Assembly (NCBI GenBank): GCA_965153455.1
Contig: OZ234493.1
Coordinates: forward strand, 25,906,213 to 25,970,212
DNA length: 64,000 bases
Source: Sphagnum compactum
Taxonomy: Eukaryota; Bryophyta; Sphagnopsida; Sphagnales
Reading direction: 5' to 3'
Position 1 is the first letter of the stretch. Each line of letters begins with the position of its first letter. Below are positions 1 through 11,340 of the stretch, one piece after another. Made by a program: the position numbers and the translations under genes. Under the pieces are notes generated by a model. That model had not been told where the DNA came from, ran no database searches, and worked only from the letters and a program-made list of their open reading frames with translations.

Positions 1-2985
1 GATGAACCTCAACCAAGTTAATATCTGGTTTTGCCTTGCTAACCCATTCTACAAGAAGTAGGACCTTCTACATATAGTGAGATAGATTAGCTATGAAAAT
101 ACTAGTGACTATTAGTAGATATTATGTAGATTGTCTGTACATAGGTAAGGGCTGTTTTTACTACCTACCTAGTAACTAGCTTATAAGTAGTAAACTATAG
201 GGAACTGGAACCCAACATAAAACTGTTTTCTGATTACTCTCCATCCATCCTTCATAAGTGTTTCGTTGCTATATATAGCTTTCTACAGAACTTTGAAGTG
301 AAAGTAATGGTTTTCCTATATGGCCTTGTCTGCCTCTTTTTAGTGCCCTTACAAAGTCCGAATGAATGGAGAGGTCCTATGTGGTCTAATGGACCTAAGT
401 CGGGCAGGTTGGGAGACCTATTATTTACAAGACCATTCTGTAAAATTCATGCCCCTTATACAAATCCATATGAAAACGTGGAAGTGTGCTTGGTATAGCC
501 CCTGTTGCTGCCCATTCCAAAATTTGGGCTCACCCAGGTTCCAGGCTGCCCCAAATTCCACCTGGTCACAATGGCCTGTACCTGGCATGCTCCATAATAT
601 GAAAGTGGCATCCAGCCAAAACAAACCGTGGTTACAACTATCATGGTTTCTGTTGCAAAATTATGCCCAGCATTTTTCATTTGCATTTTTCATTCTCTAA
701 ACCCTCCTACATCCAACTCACACAACCCAGGTGAGTAAGTATCATATTAAGTTAGTAGGTAGCAAATATAAGTGGTCACTATGTAGTTAGGTAAGTGTGT
801 CACATGTGGGTGGTTAGTAGTTAGTACATTGGTAATCACTGTGGTTAGTTGAGGGGGGAATAAAATGAAAAAGTGTTTCCTGTCCACATACCATCCATCC
901 TACATGGTGTGTTGATGGAGGCTGGTTCACTCTGGCCCCTCTTTGTTTTTTTCAATTTTGAAACGTGGCTCAAGAACCAGTAACCTCCAGAAGAAGATTT
1001 GCCCAAAATCAGCTATGAAAGTCAAAAAATTAATAATCATTCTATATTTGGCTACCTGCTGAATGTGTAATAGAATTCTGGTGATTTAATTTCTTCCTAA
1101 TGTGGCGAGTTAGGGTCATTTTCCATTGAAAATCCTTGGAATAGTTTGAAATCATTTTTTTTTTAAGGTCCAAATATTGTAAAATTCGCCAGAAAACTCA
1201 GAGTGCAAAGTATGTTCAAACTTAATAGGGTTTCAATTGGTGGCCAAATATTCCTCCTGGTGGCTATATTCATCCTATGGAACAAGAGGATTTTACATTT
1301 CAACCAATATTTTACAAAAAAAAGTAACCACCCATTAGTTTATATACTTGACCCTTACCCCTCATTTCACTCTTTGAAAAAGAGAAAATCCCACCACACA
1401 TGTAAAAACCAGTGTTATGCAGGTCTTTGATTCTGCACCCCAACAGTGAATAGACCCATTTACATTTACACGGACTTAAGAGATAATCAAGCATCAATAG
1501 AATTCTATGGTCGGATATCATACCAACTCCAAAAGGCAGAATTGCAAATTGATGTGCAGAAATCTAAACTTGGAATAATTGGCAGAAAAGAAGTGGAATC
1601 ATGTTGATGTGAATTTGGAGAAGCTAGAAGACTAAAAAGCTTATTTATACTTTAGAACACATTTGAAGATGTTTGTTGGGTGTGGACTGCTAATTAATGT
1701 GCTTAAAACTTTCACCAAGATGCATGACTCTGTATCACCCCGCCCCACCCCCTACCCCCAATGTTTTGAGCTTGGTAACTATCTCTATGAGTATGAGGTC
1801 TGTTTGTTATCATGCCCCCATGTTGGGTTGGCTAAATGTAATATTCTCCTGATGAACTTTTCCCCTTTTCACTTGGATTGTTGAATACAAAAATGACTTT
1901 TCAATGTAAAATTTCTTGGCCAAGTTCCTTTTGTAGTTCCTAACCTTGAACTAGGAGGGTAATAATATTATAGAGAATAGGTAAATGGACAGAATTTCCT
2001 AACATTAAAAAACTTATCAGTTTTTTTTCAAATCTATTGAAACCAAAAATCAGAATTTAAACATGTATAATACTCTTGAGGTACATGTCAAAAATGATGG
2101 TTTCATTTCGTTTAATAGTTTGCATTAAGTCTTCTCTGATTCCTTCCGAGAGCCAAAACAATTGTCAAAAAAATCCTTTCAACCATTAAACTTGCAAATG
2201 TTTTTGACAAAACTTAAAAGGACACTCTTAAAGCATTTACTGTAACAAAAGGACTGCACTAAAACGATGCGAAGTGCGCACATTAGAAAAAATAACAATT
2301 AAAAGAAGTGGATTAATCTTCAATAAATTTGCAACTAAAATCGATTTAAATACAAATAAGAATAACTTGAACAAATACTGTGCTCGCTCTTAAATTACAG
2401 TTTGAAAAACCCAGGGATCTTAAACCTAGATCTCTTAACTAATTTTGGGTACAAGGTTCTGACAAAGTAAGCTTCAAGATGTAATTGTAAAAAAGCTTAA
2501 ACACAACTTAAAATTACACCATTGAATTTGGGATTTGGGGCTCTATACAAAGTGGGATAAATATGGATCATCATTTGATATATTCAAACCTCCCTTTTCT
2601 GTAATGTTATCCTCGAAACATGAAGCTGGCTAAATTCCAATTACTAGTCAGGTGTGGAGATCAGGTAAGTTTCTAGCTCACCCATGTTCAACAGTTGAGA
2701 AGATAGTTCTAGTACTAATCAGGTAGTACAGTTCTAGCATCCTTGTTCCAACAGTAGAAGAGCTAAATATGATCAGGTAGTTCTAGCACCCATGTTTGAA
2801 CAGGTGAACAAGTGTGAAGATCAGGGTAGCTAGGAGAACAAATAATCAGGTAGTTTTAGCACCCATGTTCAACGGGCGAGAGCTTCAGTACTGCAGCAGC
2901 TGATCTGCAGACCTGAAAACCCTGCAACTAGTAAGCATACACGGAACTAGCTAGTGCCTTGGTTTGCAGCTGTACTAGTTTTCTT
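1..2985. other. Intergenic / 3' flank of the receptor kinase gene
   Basis: No convincing gene is visible. The open frames here are short, overlap on both strands and lack recognisable domains. The part nearest 2,985 lies downstream of the receptor kinase stop codon on the minus strand and probably holds that transcript's 3' UTR, which would include the short tandem repeat at about 2,660-2,880. Confidence 0.6.
2655..2885. repeat. Degenerate tandem repeat, about 4 copies
   Basis: The phrase TCAGGTAG followed by TTCTAGCACCCATGTTCAAC recurs with changes, starting near 2,661, 2,719, 2,773 and 2,846 (spacing 54-73 bp). It lies just past the stop of the minus-strand kinase gene, so it may be transcribed in the 3' UTR. 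Confidence 0.7.
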
Positions 2986-5900
2986 CTACACTGTACATTC
3001 TCGGGCTGGGGAGCTGCATATACTCCAGCTAGGAGCTAGGTCAAATAGGAAAGCCTCACCTTTGATGCCCACAAAGCCAGCTTCTAGAACGTCAGCTTGG
3101 TTGAAGACTTCGTTGCAGAATCTAAAAGAACCAGAATTACAGCTTGTTGTCTCACCCACTGACGGCCATAATTCGGAATTGGGTGTCTGCAAGCAGCTTG
3201 ACGAAGATACGGACTCGATGTTATCAGTTAATGTTTCAAGGGCTTCCACTACTTTAGTCATTGAAGGTCTGTCTTGTGGTAAGAGTGAGACACACTGGCA
3301 TGCCACTTCTAGTAGCAGGCGGAGCGCTTCGTATGGTGTTTGGTCCTTCAGATATGTATCTACCACATCGGATTCATGTCCTTCTTTACATAAGTTTCGC
3401 ACCTGCAGTACACCAGTACCAAATTAAGCTAGCTGTTAATACAACATTGATCAGATCAGGTGCAAAGCAAGTAGATCATCTTCAACCCAGAAACTGCACT
3501 CAACTAATTACTCACCATCCATACATGTGCAATATGCATGTTGAGAAAAATTCTGGTCATGTAGATCATGTTGAGAATGGCAACAAATGATTCATAAGTT
3601 TAGACTGTAACCCTACAAAGATGGATGTGCTATCAGAACGTCACAAGAGAGGTTGTTATATGCCAATAATACATGCCTAATAAATTATGTATTCAATTTT
3701 GTGTAGGGTATGATTGAAGAAAAAGCAAAAGTTAGTACCCAGCCAGCGAGATTGACATGATCCTCAGTCACCGTGAAGAAGTCATCAGTTGGCCTGCGTC
3801 CACTAAGAATTTCCAGTAAAAGCACACCATAACTATAAACATCCACTTTCTCTGTAGCTTGTCCTGTCTTTGCATACTCTGCAAGGCACAATGACAAGAA
3901 TTCTTAGCAGCTGAAAAAAAATTAATAACAATATTATTTCATCTGATTTTCAACAAAGAATATATTGGTCCAGTCATACCAGTACTGGCCAGATCCCAAG
4001 ACCAAACACGAAAAGAACCCATATTAGATTAGAGATCAAAACCAGGGCATTAGGGATTTTTAGGGTTTGGGTTTAGAGTTTAGGTTTTAGTGTTACTGCA
4101 TCCAATACCATTTAGCAGCTCCACTTTGTATATTAATTCATGCATTCATGAAGACTTCAGCAATCAAAGTTTTCAAAAAGATGATTCATACTTTGTGATC
4201 ATTTTAAAGCTATGATTACCAATAAGTCTAGAAGACAATTTGTGGATAAATAATTAGAGATCTGTCAGAGACAACTGGTACCTGGTGCAATATAACCAAA
4301 TGTTCCTCCAACAGTTGCAGTGATATGAGTGTCACTGGAATCCAGGAGTTTGGCCAATCCAAAATCAGAAATATGAGGCTCAAAACGGTGGTCCAGGAGA
4401 ATATTGGTAGAGCTTATATCCCCATGTATAATGGAAGGATCACAACCATGGTGCAAATAAGCCAAGCCTCTTGCCACACCTATTGCGACTCGGTACCGTA
4501 TCACCCAATTCACCACCTTCAATTCTGTCGATTTCTCTGTGAAAAAAAATAGGAAACTCCCAAATCACACCAATATTAATATAAGAGTGAACGTGCAATA
4601 CATGATTCTCAGTAAGCATATCACTCATTATAAGTATGAACAGAAAAAAGATGAGACGTTGTAGTACTAGTGCAACGTGCTTGTTGAGCACCAACAAGCA
4701 CCTGCATGTCCATAGCTGCACAGATCCTCATACAAAATCCTTTTTAGATCATGTAGAGTACTGGTCTTGGGGTTTAAATCTAGATCGATCAGGTGACATT
4801 CATACAATATTGACTTGAATATTTTATAATCTCGTGAAGAATCAATGTATGTAGAGTTGATGAATATTTACCATGCAATAGTTCATCAACTGAGCCATTG
4901 GGAAGGAAGTCGTATATGAGGAGTTTTGATTGAGGAGCAGTGCAAAAGCCTCTTAATCTGACTAGATTCCGGTGCTTGACTGTAGCCAAGGTGTTGAGCT
5001 CGTTTTCAAAGCTGCGCTGATTTTCTAAGCACTGCTTCAGTTTTTTCACCGCAAACACGGAGTCGTCTTTAAGTACCAACTTGTACACCACCCCATATGC
5101 ACCCTCACCAACAATATCTCTTTTGCGTACTCTGCTTATGGCTCGAAACATCTCTCTTGATGATGGAACTATTACTCCACTTTGGAACATGACTAGCTTG
5201 CCACCTGCATGCAGCAGCAATAAATAAGTCCCCACAAAACTATGATCAAAATTAGCATATCAGGATCAAATTGTTTAGACTGATGGGTACCATTTCTAAG
5301 TTCCATTTATATGACCAGTTTCATAGGTCAGGCCGTGAGCTATTATGCCACTGTTTTTTCTGCACAACAGGGAACTCTTAAGGAGTGCAGATCATTACTA
5401 CATAATTGCTAATTATAATGTTTACGTGCAGATTAATCAGTAGTGCACCATTTGCAGGAAAATACAAGCTGCTACAATGAGCTGCAGTGGCATTGAATGA
5501 AAAAGAAAACAAATGAATTACCTGTTCCAACATTTATTTCCAGCTTAGTATCTGTTTTCATCCAGTGTCGCAGAAGAAGGAGGCCCAAGACAAGCTTCAA
5601 AAGCAGGAAGACTCCCACTGACAATAACACTATTTGCAGGAGGCTTAAACCAGCTGAGCCTGTCTTTTGATGTCCTGCAGCATTCATCAGAACGACCGTT
5701 ACCTTGGTTTGACAACTTGTCACAAATTTGGACTCTTATAAGATTTATCCTTATATGAGGTTGATCTGTTCCTCGAAGATCAGAGTATATTCTCATGGAT
5801 GACCATGGACTGTAATTCTAATGTGCACTTGAAGATTGAAGTATTGAGAAATCAGCAAGGAAGTATAGTTTATTACAAGACTGGCCCCCTGAAGAATTAT

Positions 5901-8829
5901 AGGAAAATCACTTCGATTTGAATACCGCATACATGCAAAATGGGATGAAGGTCAGGTGCCAAAAAGAAAGTCATAGCCTACCAGCTATTGAAGCTCACCT
6001 AGTGTAGTTGCAGCAGGAGGACTTATTGCGGGACTTGGACCAGTCGTACTAGTGGCAGGACAAATGGGGACTTCTTGCTGCTGTTCTTTAATGCTCACGC
6101 ACAAGTTTGGGTTTCCTGAAAACCTAACCAAACAAGAGCATGAGGACAATGGTTGAATATTAGATGGTGAGCCCATGCAGCCTGATCATCCCATAATGCT
6201 GATTAGCAAAAACCAACCGCCAAGTTGCTTGATGGCACTTTGGCAACATATATTAGCTCCAAATTGAATGAATTGAATAAACAGATCACAACTCTAAGTT
6301 GATCAAATGATGACTGTGTAAGATTAGGCAAAACAAGAACTTGATGATCATTGGAGCCCTCTTTTGAGTCAACTTACAAATTTATATTAAAACTGGGAAC
6401 AACTAGCTAGACAATGGACATGCACAAGGCGCTGGTACCAAAACTATGTAACATCACTCACGATGATGAATTGAAGCGGAGCAAAATTGCTGTTGGGATT
6501 GGTCCAGAAAGCTCATTATTTGACAAGTCCCTGCAATGGACATCACAAAAGCAATTTATATGTACTTAACTTCAATGACAAAACTTTAGAATGTGCCATG
6601 TTTTCATTTCCACTAGAGTTGGGAAAATGGCTGCATATAGAGAGTATTCCATACATGATTAATCCTGCAAAGCAAGTCAATGAACTTTGTTCTAGAGCAC
6701 CAAGTGTGAGCGCCCAGTCTGATCTACATACATAAATCTTTTAAATTCCTGTTGAAATACAGCAGGAGGAGACAACATAACTGGTTTTCAAATTTGTACT
6801 AAAACTAAAGAAATTGAGTCCTGAGGACATATGCAAGTGAAGAAGAAATCTAGATTTTATGATGCTCATGAGTAGTAAACAATTTGAATTTGCCTGCTCT
6901 AGTGCATCTTGAACACAAATATGTGCACAGGGCTCCACATGCATAATCTAGATCAATTAAAGAATATCAGCAACTAATTGAAATAGATAGCAACTCAAGA
7001 GTAAAGAGCTTATGAAAAAGGCTTACAGTCTTTGGAGTTTTATCATTTTGGCTAAACCATCTGGAATGCTCCCCGAAAGATTATTATTATGCAAATACCT
7101 GAATAGAATAGGACTCACCGAAAAGGCTGTGAGAACTTCAAGGGTTAACATGTTGCATAGCTGCATGAGCTGGACATGTAGGTGAGGATGGTTTCTTTGA
7201 GCAGTTTACATCTGGAAAAGAGAATATAAACTATGGAAACTGATTGTACACTGGGGAGATAGTATCTAGTCTAGCACACTTACATTGCTCGTGTTCGTGT
7301 TAAGTTTCCAAAAGATGTGGGGATGCTCCCATTCAAGTTGTTATAGTGTAGGGCTCTGGCAAAACACAGTTGAATGTCATTAGCTTACAGTAGTGATCCT
7401 GATTGCAAAAATTCCAGAAAATTGTTTCTCTCCAAAAGTCCATCTCTAGAGTTATCCTGTGAAGTTCCAATTTCTTGAAGACTCCTGAATATATCCAGGC
7501 ACAAGCTGGAAGGTTCAAAATCGTCTGAACTGAAGATCTGCATTATATGATATGAAGTCTCCTATGTTGCCCTGATATCTAATTCTAGAATACTGTGGTC
7601 TATCTAGAGTTAGAAGGAGGAGGAGGCTTACAATCTCCTTAAATTAGTGAGCTCTCCCAATTCAGGAGCTATTGGACCCTGCAAATGATGTCTTCCCAGA
7701 TTTCTGCATACACCATCCAGACCACCAATATATATTATATCTATTATAACTATTGTATGAATTTTATTTGTTGATGTTTTATTGTTGTTCATCAGCCAAC
7801 AGTAAACAAACCCAGCTTCCCCCAATTTCATAAATTGATGTAGCGACAGTTTAGAAGTTACAATGACATGCTACTACTTTTCTGTGCCATAAATTTCAGA
7901 GACTTAGACTGCAGTATCTTGAGTCTTCAAGAAGTTAAATCTTGCTCAGCTTGCAAGAGATGAACTTTAATTACAGTACATAGATGTGACGACATTGGTG
8001 ACAGTGTTGCACTGGATTCCTTCCCAGCTGCATGGGTTTGTACTAACTGCAGCATCCCAGCTCTTCAGACTCCCATCTGGATCTTGAACACTGTTTTTGA
8101 AGGCCAACAAGGCCATACCTGTATACATATTACAGAAAAACCCAGCATACCATTAAACTTAGACTCAATATGTTTTGTGCCGCTCATTTATCATATCAAG
8201 TGAAAGCCATACACATGTAGACCACCATATAAGTGCATAAATACGCAAACATTCATCAGGACCTGAATGTACATACAACAGGCTATCTGGAACCAGGATT
8301 GTACAAACCAAAACCCTAGTATGCTCATGGTTCCAGACCACCCTTGGCACCAATCACACAGTGGTAGCTGGTTGCACATGATGATGGTCCTAACTGAGCA
8401 AGACTTCTAGTCTCTAGAAATTGGATTTTTTAGCAAGACTGTTCCCATGATCATACATACAAAAGCCTGGAGATTTCATGTCCAGGGACTTGCCCCCTGG
8501 ATCCTACTCCACGCTCTCGGAAAATATTCATGGATTCCCATGTTTCACACTACTAGAGCTGCTTGCAGACCTGGAAGGCAAGCACCTACGGTTCTAGGGA
8601 TCAAGATTGCGAAAACTGCAGCAGCTGGTTGTAACTGGATCGAAGAACATTCGGAAGGAATAGTTTTGCTCTTGAAGCTCAAACACTAGGGATGAAGATT
8701 GAAAGACTTGCCTTCCGAGTTGAGAGCTTCAATTGCTGTTGAAAGAAATTCCAACAGTAGCAATATGCATTGAATCCGTTTCAGAACATAACTCCAGGCT
8801 TTCCGTCTCTGTCGATCCCGCGACGACAT
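2986..8829 (-). CDS. LRR receptor-like protein kinase, FEI1/FEI2-like (spliced)
   Basis: A membrane receptor kinase. Minus-strand exons read from splice sites and frame: 8829-8712, 8118-7980, 7703-7632, 7355-7284, 7098-7027, 6530-6462, a doubtful exon near 6293-6214, 6115-5999, 5674-5522, 5204-4872, 4536-4282, 3878-3739, 3402-2986. Exon 1 gives the ATG and a hydrophobic signal peptide ([11 protein letters not shown]). Exon 2 is an LRRNT domain ([10 protein letters not shown]). The following 72/69-bp phase-2 exons each encode one LRR. Then come a membrane helix ([15 protein letters not shown]) and a kinase domain with GEGAYG loop, FAVKK lysine, [11 protein letters not shown] and the split APE codon. 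HGD replaces HRD, so it is a non-RD kinase, and DISSTN lacks the usual lysine, as in some plant LRR kinases. The VYKL and [16 protein letters not shown] wording is closest to FEI kinases, which in Arabidopsis act in cell-wall synthesis. The C-terminal tail of about 85 residues is longer than usual. Family call firm, FEI assignment likely. Confidence 0.85.
4049..4091. repeat. Degenerate telomere-like TTTAGGG run in an intron
   Basis: Several imperfect TTTAGGG-like units (TTTTTAGGGTTTGGGTTTAG) lie in the kinase intron between 3,879 and 4,281. The run is too short and irregular to be a telomere and may be chance or a small interstitial repeat. Confidence 0.4.
6116..6461 (-). other. Unresolved exon of the receptor kinase
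   Basis: The flanking exons end in phase 2 and start in phase 1, so an exon encoding the last LRR should lie here. The best frame-consistent candidate is about 6293-6214 (80 bp, acceptor CTTAG, donor G|GTTTTT), which encodes KVPSSNLAV before the GNPNLC motif. It matches an LRR poorly. A rival is direct read-through into GNPNLC from about 6176, which contains PSNIQPLSS but has no acceptor of the right phase. The locus may be mutated here. Confidence 0.35.
8119..8711 (-). other. GC-AG intron 1 of the receptor kinase
   Basis: On the minus strand exon 1 ends GGAAG and is followed by GCAAGTC, the classic strong GC donor. The acceptor TATACAG joins to GTATGGCC, giving a split glycine codon between the signal peptide and the LRRNT domain. 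No GT donor in the same phase is visible nearby. Confidence 0.75.
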
Positions 8830-9900
8830 TGTCAGCTTCTTTAGTGTGCTGCAGAGTTGACCTCTGAGCTGCTCTGCTTCAAATCCCCAGGCACCCTCCC
8901 TTGAATCCTAGCTAGTTGGCGCACATGAAACCGCGTGCCAAAATGGCTGAGGTTTTGACCCGGTTCTGATCTCGACGAGGACCTGAATTTCTATATAAGT
9001 AGCGCAAGAACGTTAGCTGAAAAATTCAAGTCTTTGTGGACTAGGTTTCGAGTCCAGAAAACCTGACAAGCAGCTTCTTATCAACCCCTTTGCAGCGCTT
9101 CCTCTTGCCGCGAGTTGCGACCGTCCAGTTGAAAGGAACGCATACAGAACCAGCTAAAGACTGAAGAAGACACTACCAGCAAAGAACTTTAAAACACCTC
9201 AGTATGGAATACATCGATCTATAGTACACAAGATTTGTATGTGTATAACTTTTGCTCAAAGAAACAGCAACCTGATTCAACAAGTCTACTACAAAAAAGC
9301 TCGGTTTGATTCGAGAATACAATAAACTCATCATCAGCTAGGCGGCAGCTGGTAGCATTTACTTCTAGCGGCCATAAACTTCTAACTGTTCCAGATTCGC
9401 GGCCAAAAAAAGGTTCAAAGGGTGAAGCTATGACCTGAGGAAGAGCTCGATCGATGCTCCACCATTTTATTCTCACCGGACGTTAGTGACACCCAGAGAG
9501 ATATTGAAAGCATGAATGAGAAGACAGCAGAAACTGGACTCTGGAGATGAAGTGCCGTATCAAGGGTACTTCCACATTTCCGAATGGAAAAAAATAGTTG
9601 AAATATATTCGATTCATCAAGCGGAGCTATAATGCTATAGAGGATCAAATCTCCTGAATAGAATAAATAAAATTAGATAAGCAACAATGTCGACGCATCA
9701 CTAGATTCACAAAGCTACAACTCCTCATTAGCTGCTAGACTCACGACTGCAACCCAATCTAAGCTACATGTAATGTCGTCCACCAACGCTGGAATGGCGG
9801 CTACTGATGAACTAATATTCATGTCTGGCCCATGGGATGCTAAACTACTAGACTATCGAGGTTCTTCAGAAACAATAGTAGATAACGATCATGAAGTGCA
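8830..9900. other. Upstream region of the receptor kinase
   Basis: The 5' flank of the minus-strand kinase gene. Short open frames at 9,219-9,648 show no domain and are probably fortuitous. Promoter and 5' UTR of the kinase are expected here. Confidence 0.5.
8990..8999 (-). promoter_or_regulatory. Possible TATA element for the receptor kinase
   Basis: The motif TTATATAG (minus strand) lies about 160 bp upstream of the start codon, a plausible distance for a TATA box with a 5' UTR of about 130 nt. The motif is also a good TATA on the plus strand, so orientation is not decided. Confidence 0.25.
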
Positions 9901-9905
9901 AATGT

Positions 9906-9942
<37 letters not shown>

Positions 9943-10335
9943 ATCATCTACTCTAACACTTGAAGAACAATATGATCATGAAGTGCTAATGATATCTCTC
10001 TCTTTCTCTCTCTCTTCTCCGCTATCCATCATGTACTAGTAGACCATAATCATGAAGTGCTACTGATCTCTCTCTCTCTTCTCTGCTCTTCATCATCTAC
10101 TCTAACACTAGTAGAGCAAAATGATCATGAAGTGCTAATGATATCTCTCTCTCTTTCTCTCTCTCTCTCTCTGCTCTCCGTCATGTACTCTAACACTAGT
10201 AGACCATGATCGTGAAGTGCTACTGATCTCTCTCTCGCTTCTCTGCTCTCCATCATCAAGATCATGACGTGCTACTGGTCTCTCTCTCTCTTCTCTTCTC
10301 TTCTCTTCTCTTCTCTTTTCTCTCCTCTCCATCAT
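9881..10335. repeat. Compound CT-rich tandem array
   Basis: The core GATCATGAAGTGCTAATGAT, followed by a run of CT, recurs six times with variants. Copies of ATGAAGTGC begin near 9891, 9978, 10052, 10127, 10212 and 10264 (spacing 52-87 bp, differing mainly in CT length). The pure CT run at 9,909-9,940 and the TTCTC run near 10,295-10,320 are the longest. It lies about 1.1 kb upstream of the kinase start codon. Confidence 0.9.
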
Positions 10336-10930
10336 CTACCCTCCATGCACACAAGAAAAAGAGGCAGTTAGTAGGAGTGATGAGGCTTACTATTGTTTCG
10401 GGGCCTCGGGCGGCGCGTTAAGCTCGCGACCACAGCTGTAAAAATGAGGCTTGTATTTAGATCAGCTGATTACTTTTCTCCCTTCTTTTCGGACGCTTTT
10501 TCTCACTTACAATACTTAAAATGATGTGAGCCTATACAAGACATGGCTTGCATGTACAAAAGCTCGCCGCCATTTAATGAGCTCGCTAATTGTTTCTTTA
10601 TTCATCATGCTTTTTTTTCCCGTCTTGAATTCAACTGCTCCCTGATCCATCCACTAGTTCATGGGGATTAATATGTGACCCAGCATTCATCATCCAGTGT
10701 GCACCATCCCTTGGCAACTCCTTCCAACTCAGACATTGTTGCTGATAATGAACCCACACCTGAGTGTTGTCAAATTGACTTGAGGAAATGTTAAATTTGA
10801 ACTCAGAGAACCTGATGTCAGTCAAAAATGGGATATCTATAATACTTCTAAACAACCCCCAAAAAATTTAGGGTTTTTATCCTGCTGCCAGTGTAGGTCC
10901 TCCTCAGCACTAACTCCCAACCCCCTATAA

Positions 10931-11152
10931 TGGTACATTCACACTTGACATTAAAAGTCAGTGTAAAATGACAAATCTAGGTGGCATCCTAGGTGGCACC
11001 CAATGTTAAGTGGGTGGTAGCTTAATTTTAAGTGAATGTTAACTTAACATAAAATGTTCATGGTAAGTAGGTGTAAGTCCTAAATGACTAACTAGCATGG
11101 TGTTAGGGGACTCTCAACACTAGACTCCCAAACACCAAGTGTGAATGCACCT
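10931..11152. mobile_element. MITE family 1, copy 1
   Basis: A 222-bp element with terminal inverted repeats: left TGGTACATTCACAC, right GTGTGAATGCACCT. The interior matches copy 2 at 40,827-41,027, for example GTGAATGTTAACTTA and CCTAAATGACTA. It is flanked by TAA and TTA, consistent with a worn 3-bp duplication of the PIF/Harbinger type. No coding capacity. Confidence 0.8.
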
Positions 11153-11159
11153 TTAGGAT

Positions 11160-11340
11160 AATCCTAGGCAGGGCAGCCTCACTACCACCGGGCTGGATCT
11201 GGTAGAACAAACTGTCAACTCCAATTTCCCTGTCCCATGACTTGGCATCCCTGACCTGCAGGGAGGCCTCCCTGCCCAGCACTGTCCCAAAAGAAGGTTC
11301 CATTAGTTAGTGCAGAGGGTATGTGTCGGTTCACCCAAGC
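11160..11340. other. Short GC-rich patch of unknown origin
   Basis: A patch of about 180 bp, richer in GC than the AT-rich DNA beyond it, with an open frame on the minus strand running into the adjacent MITE. It could be a worn gene or transposon exon, but no family was recognised and no splice structure is evident. Confidence 0.3.

Noticed and set aside
4049-4091. Internal telomere block
   Set aside because: Units are too degenerate and few; kept only as a low-confidence repeat.
10135-10335. Arg/Glu-rich minus-strand open frame
   Set aside because: Translation of the CT-rich tandem array.
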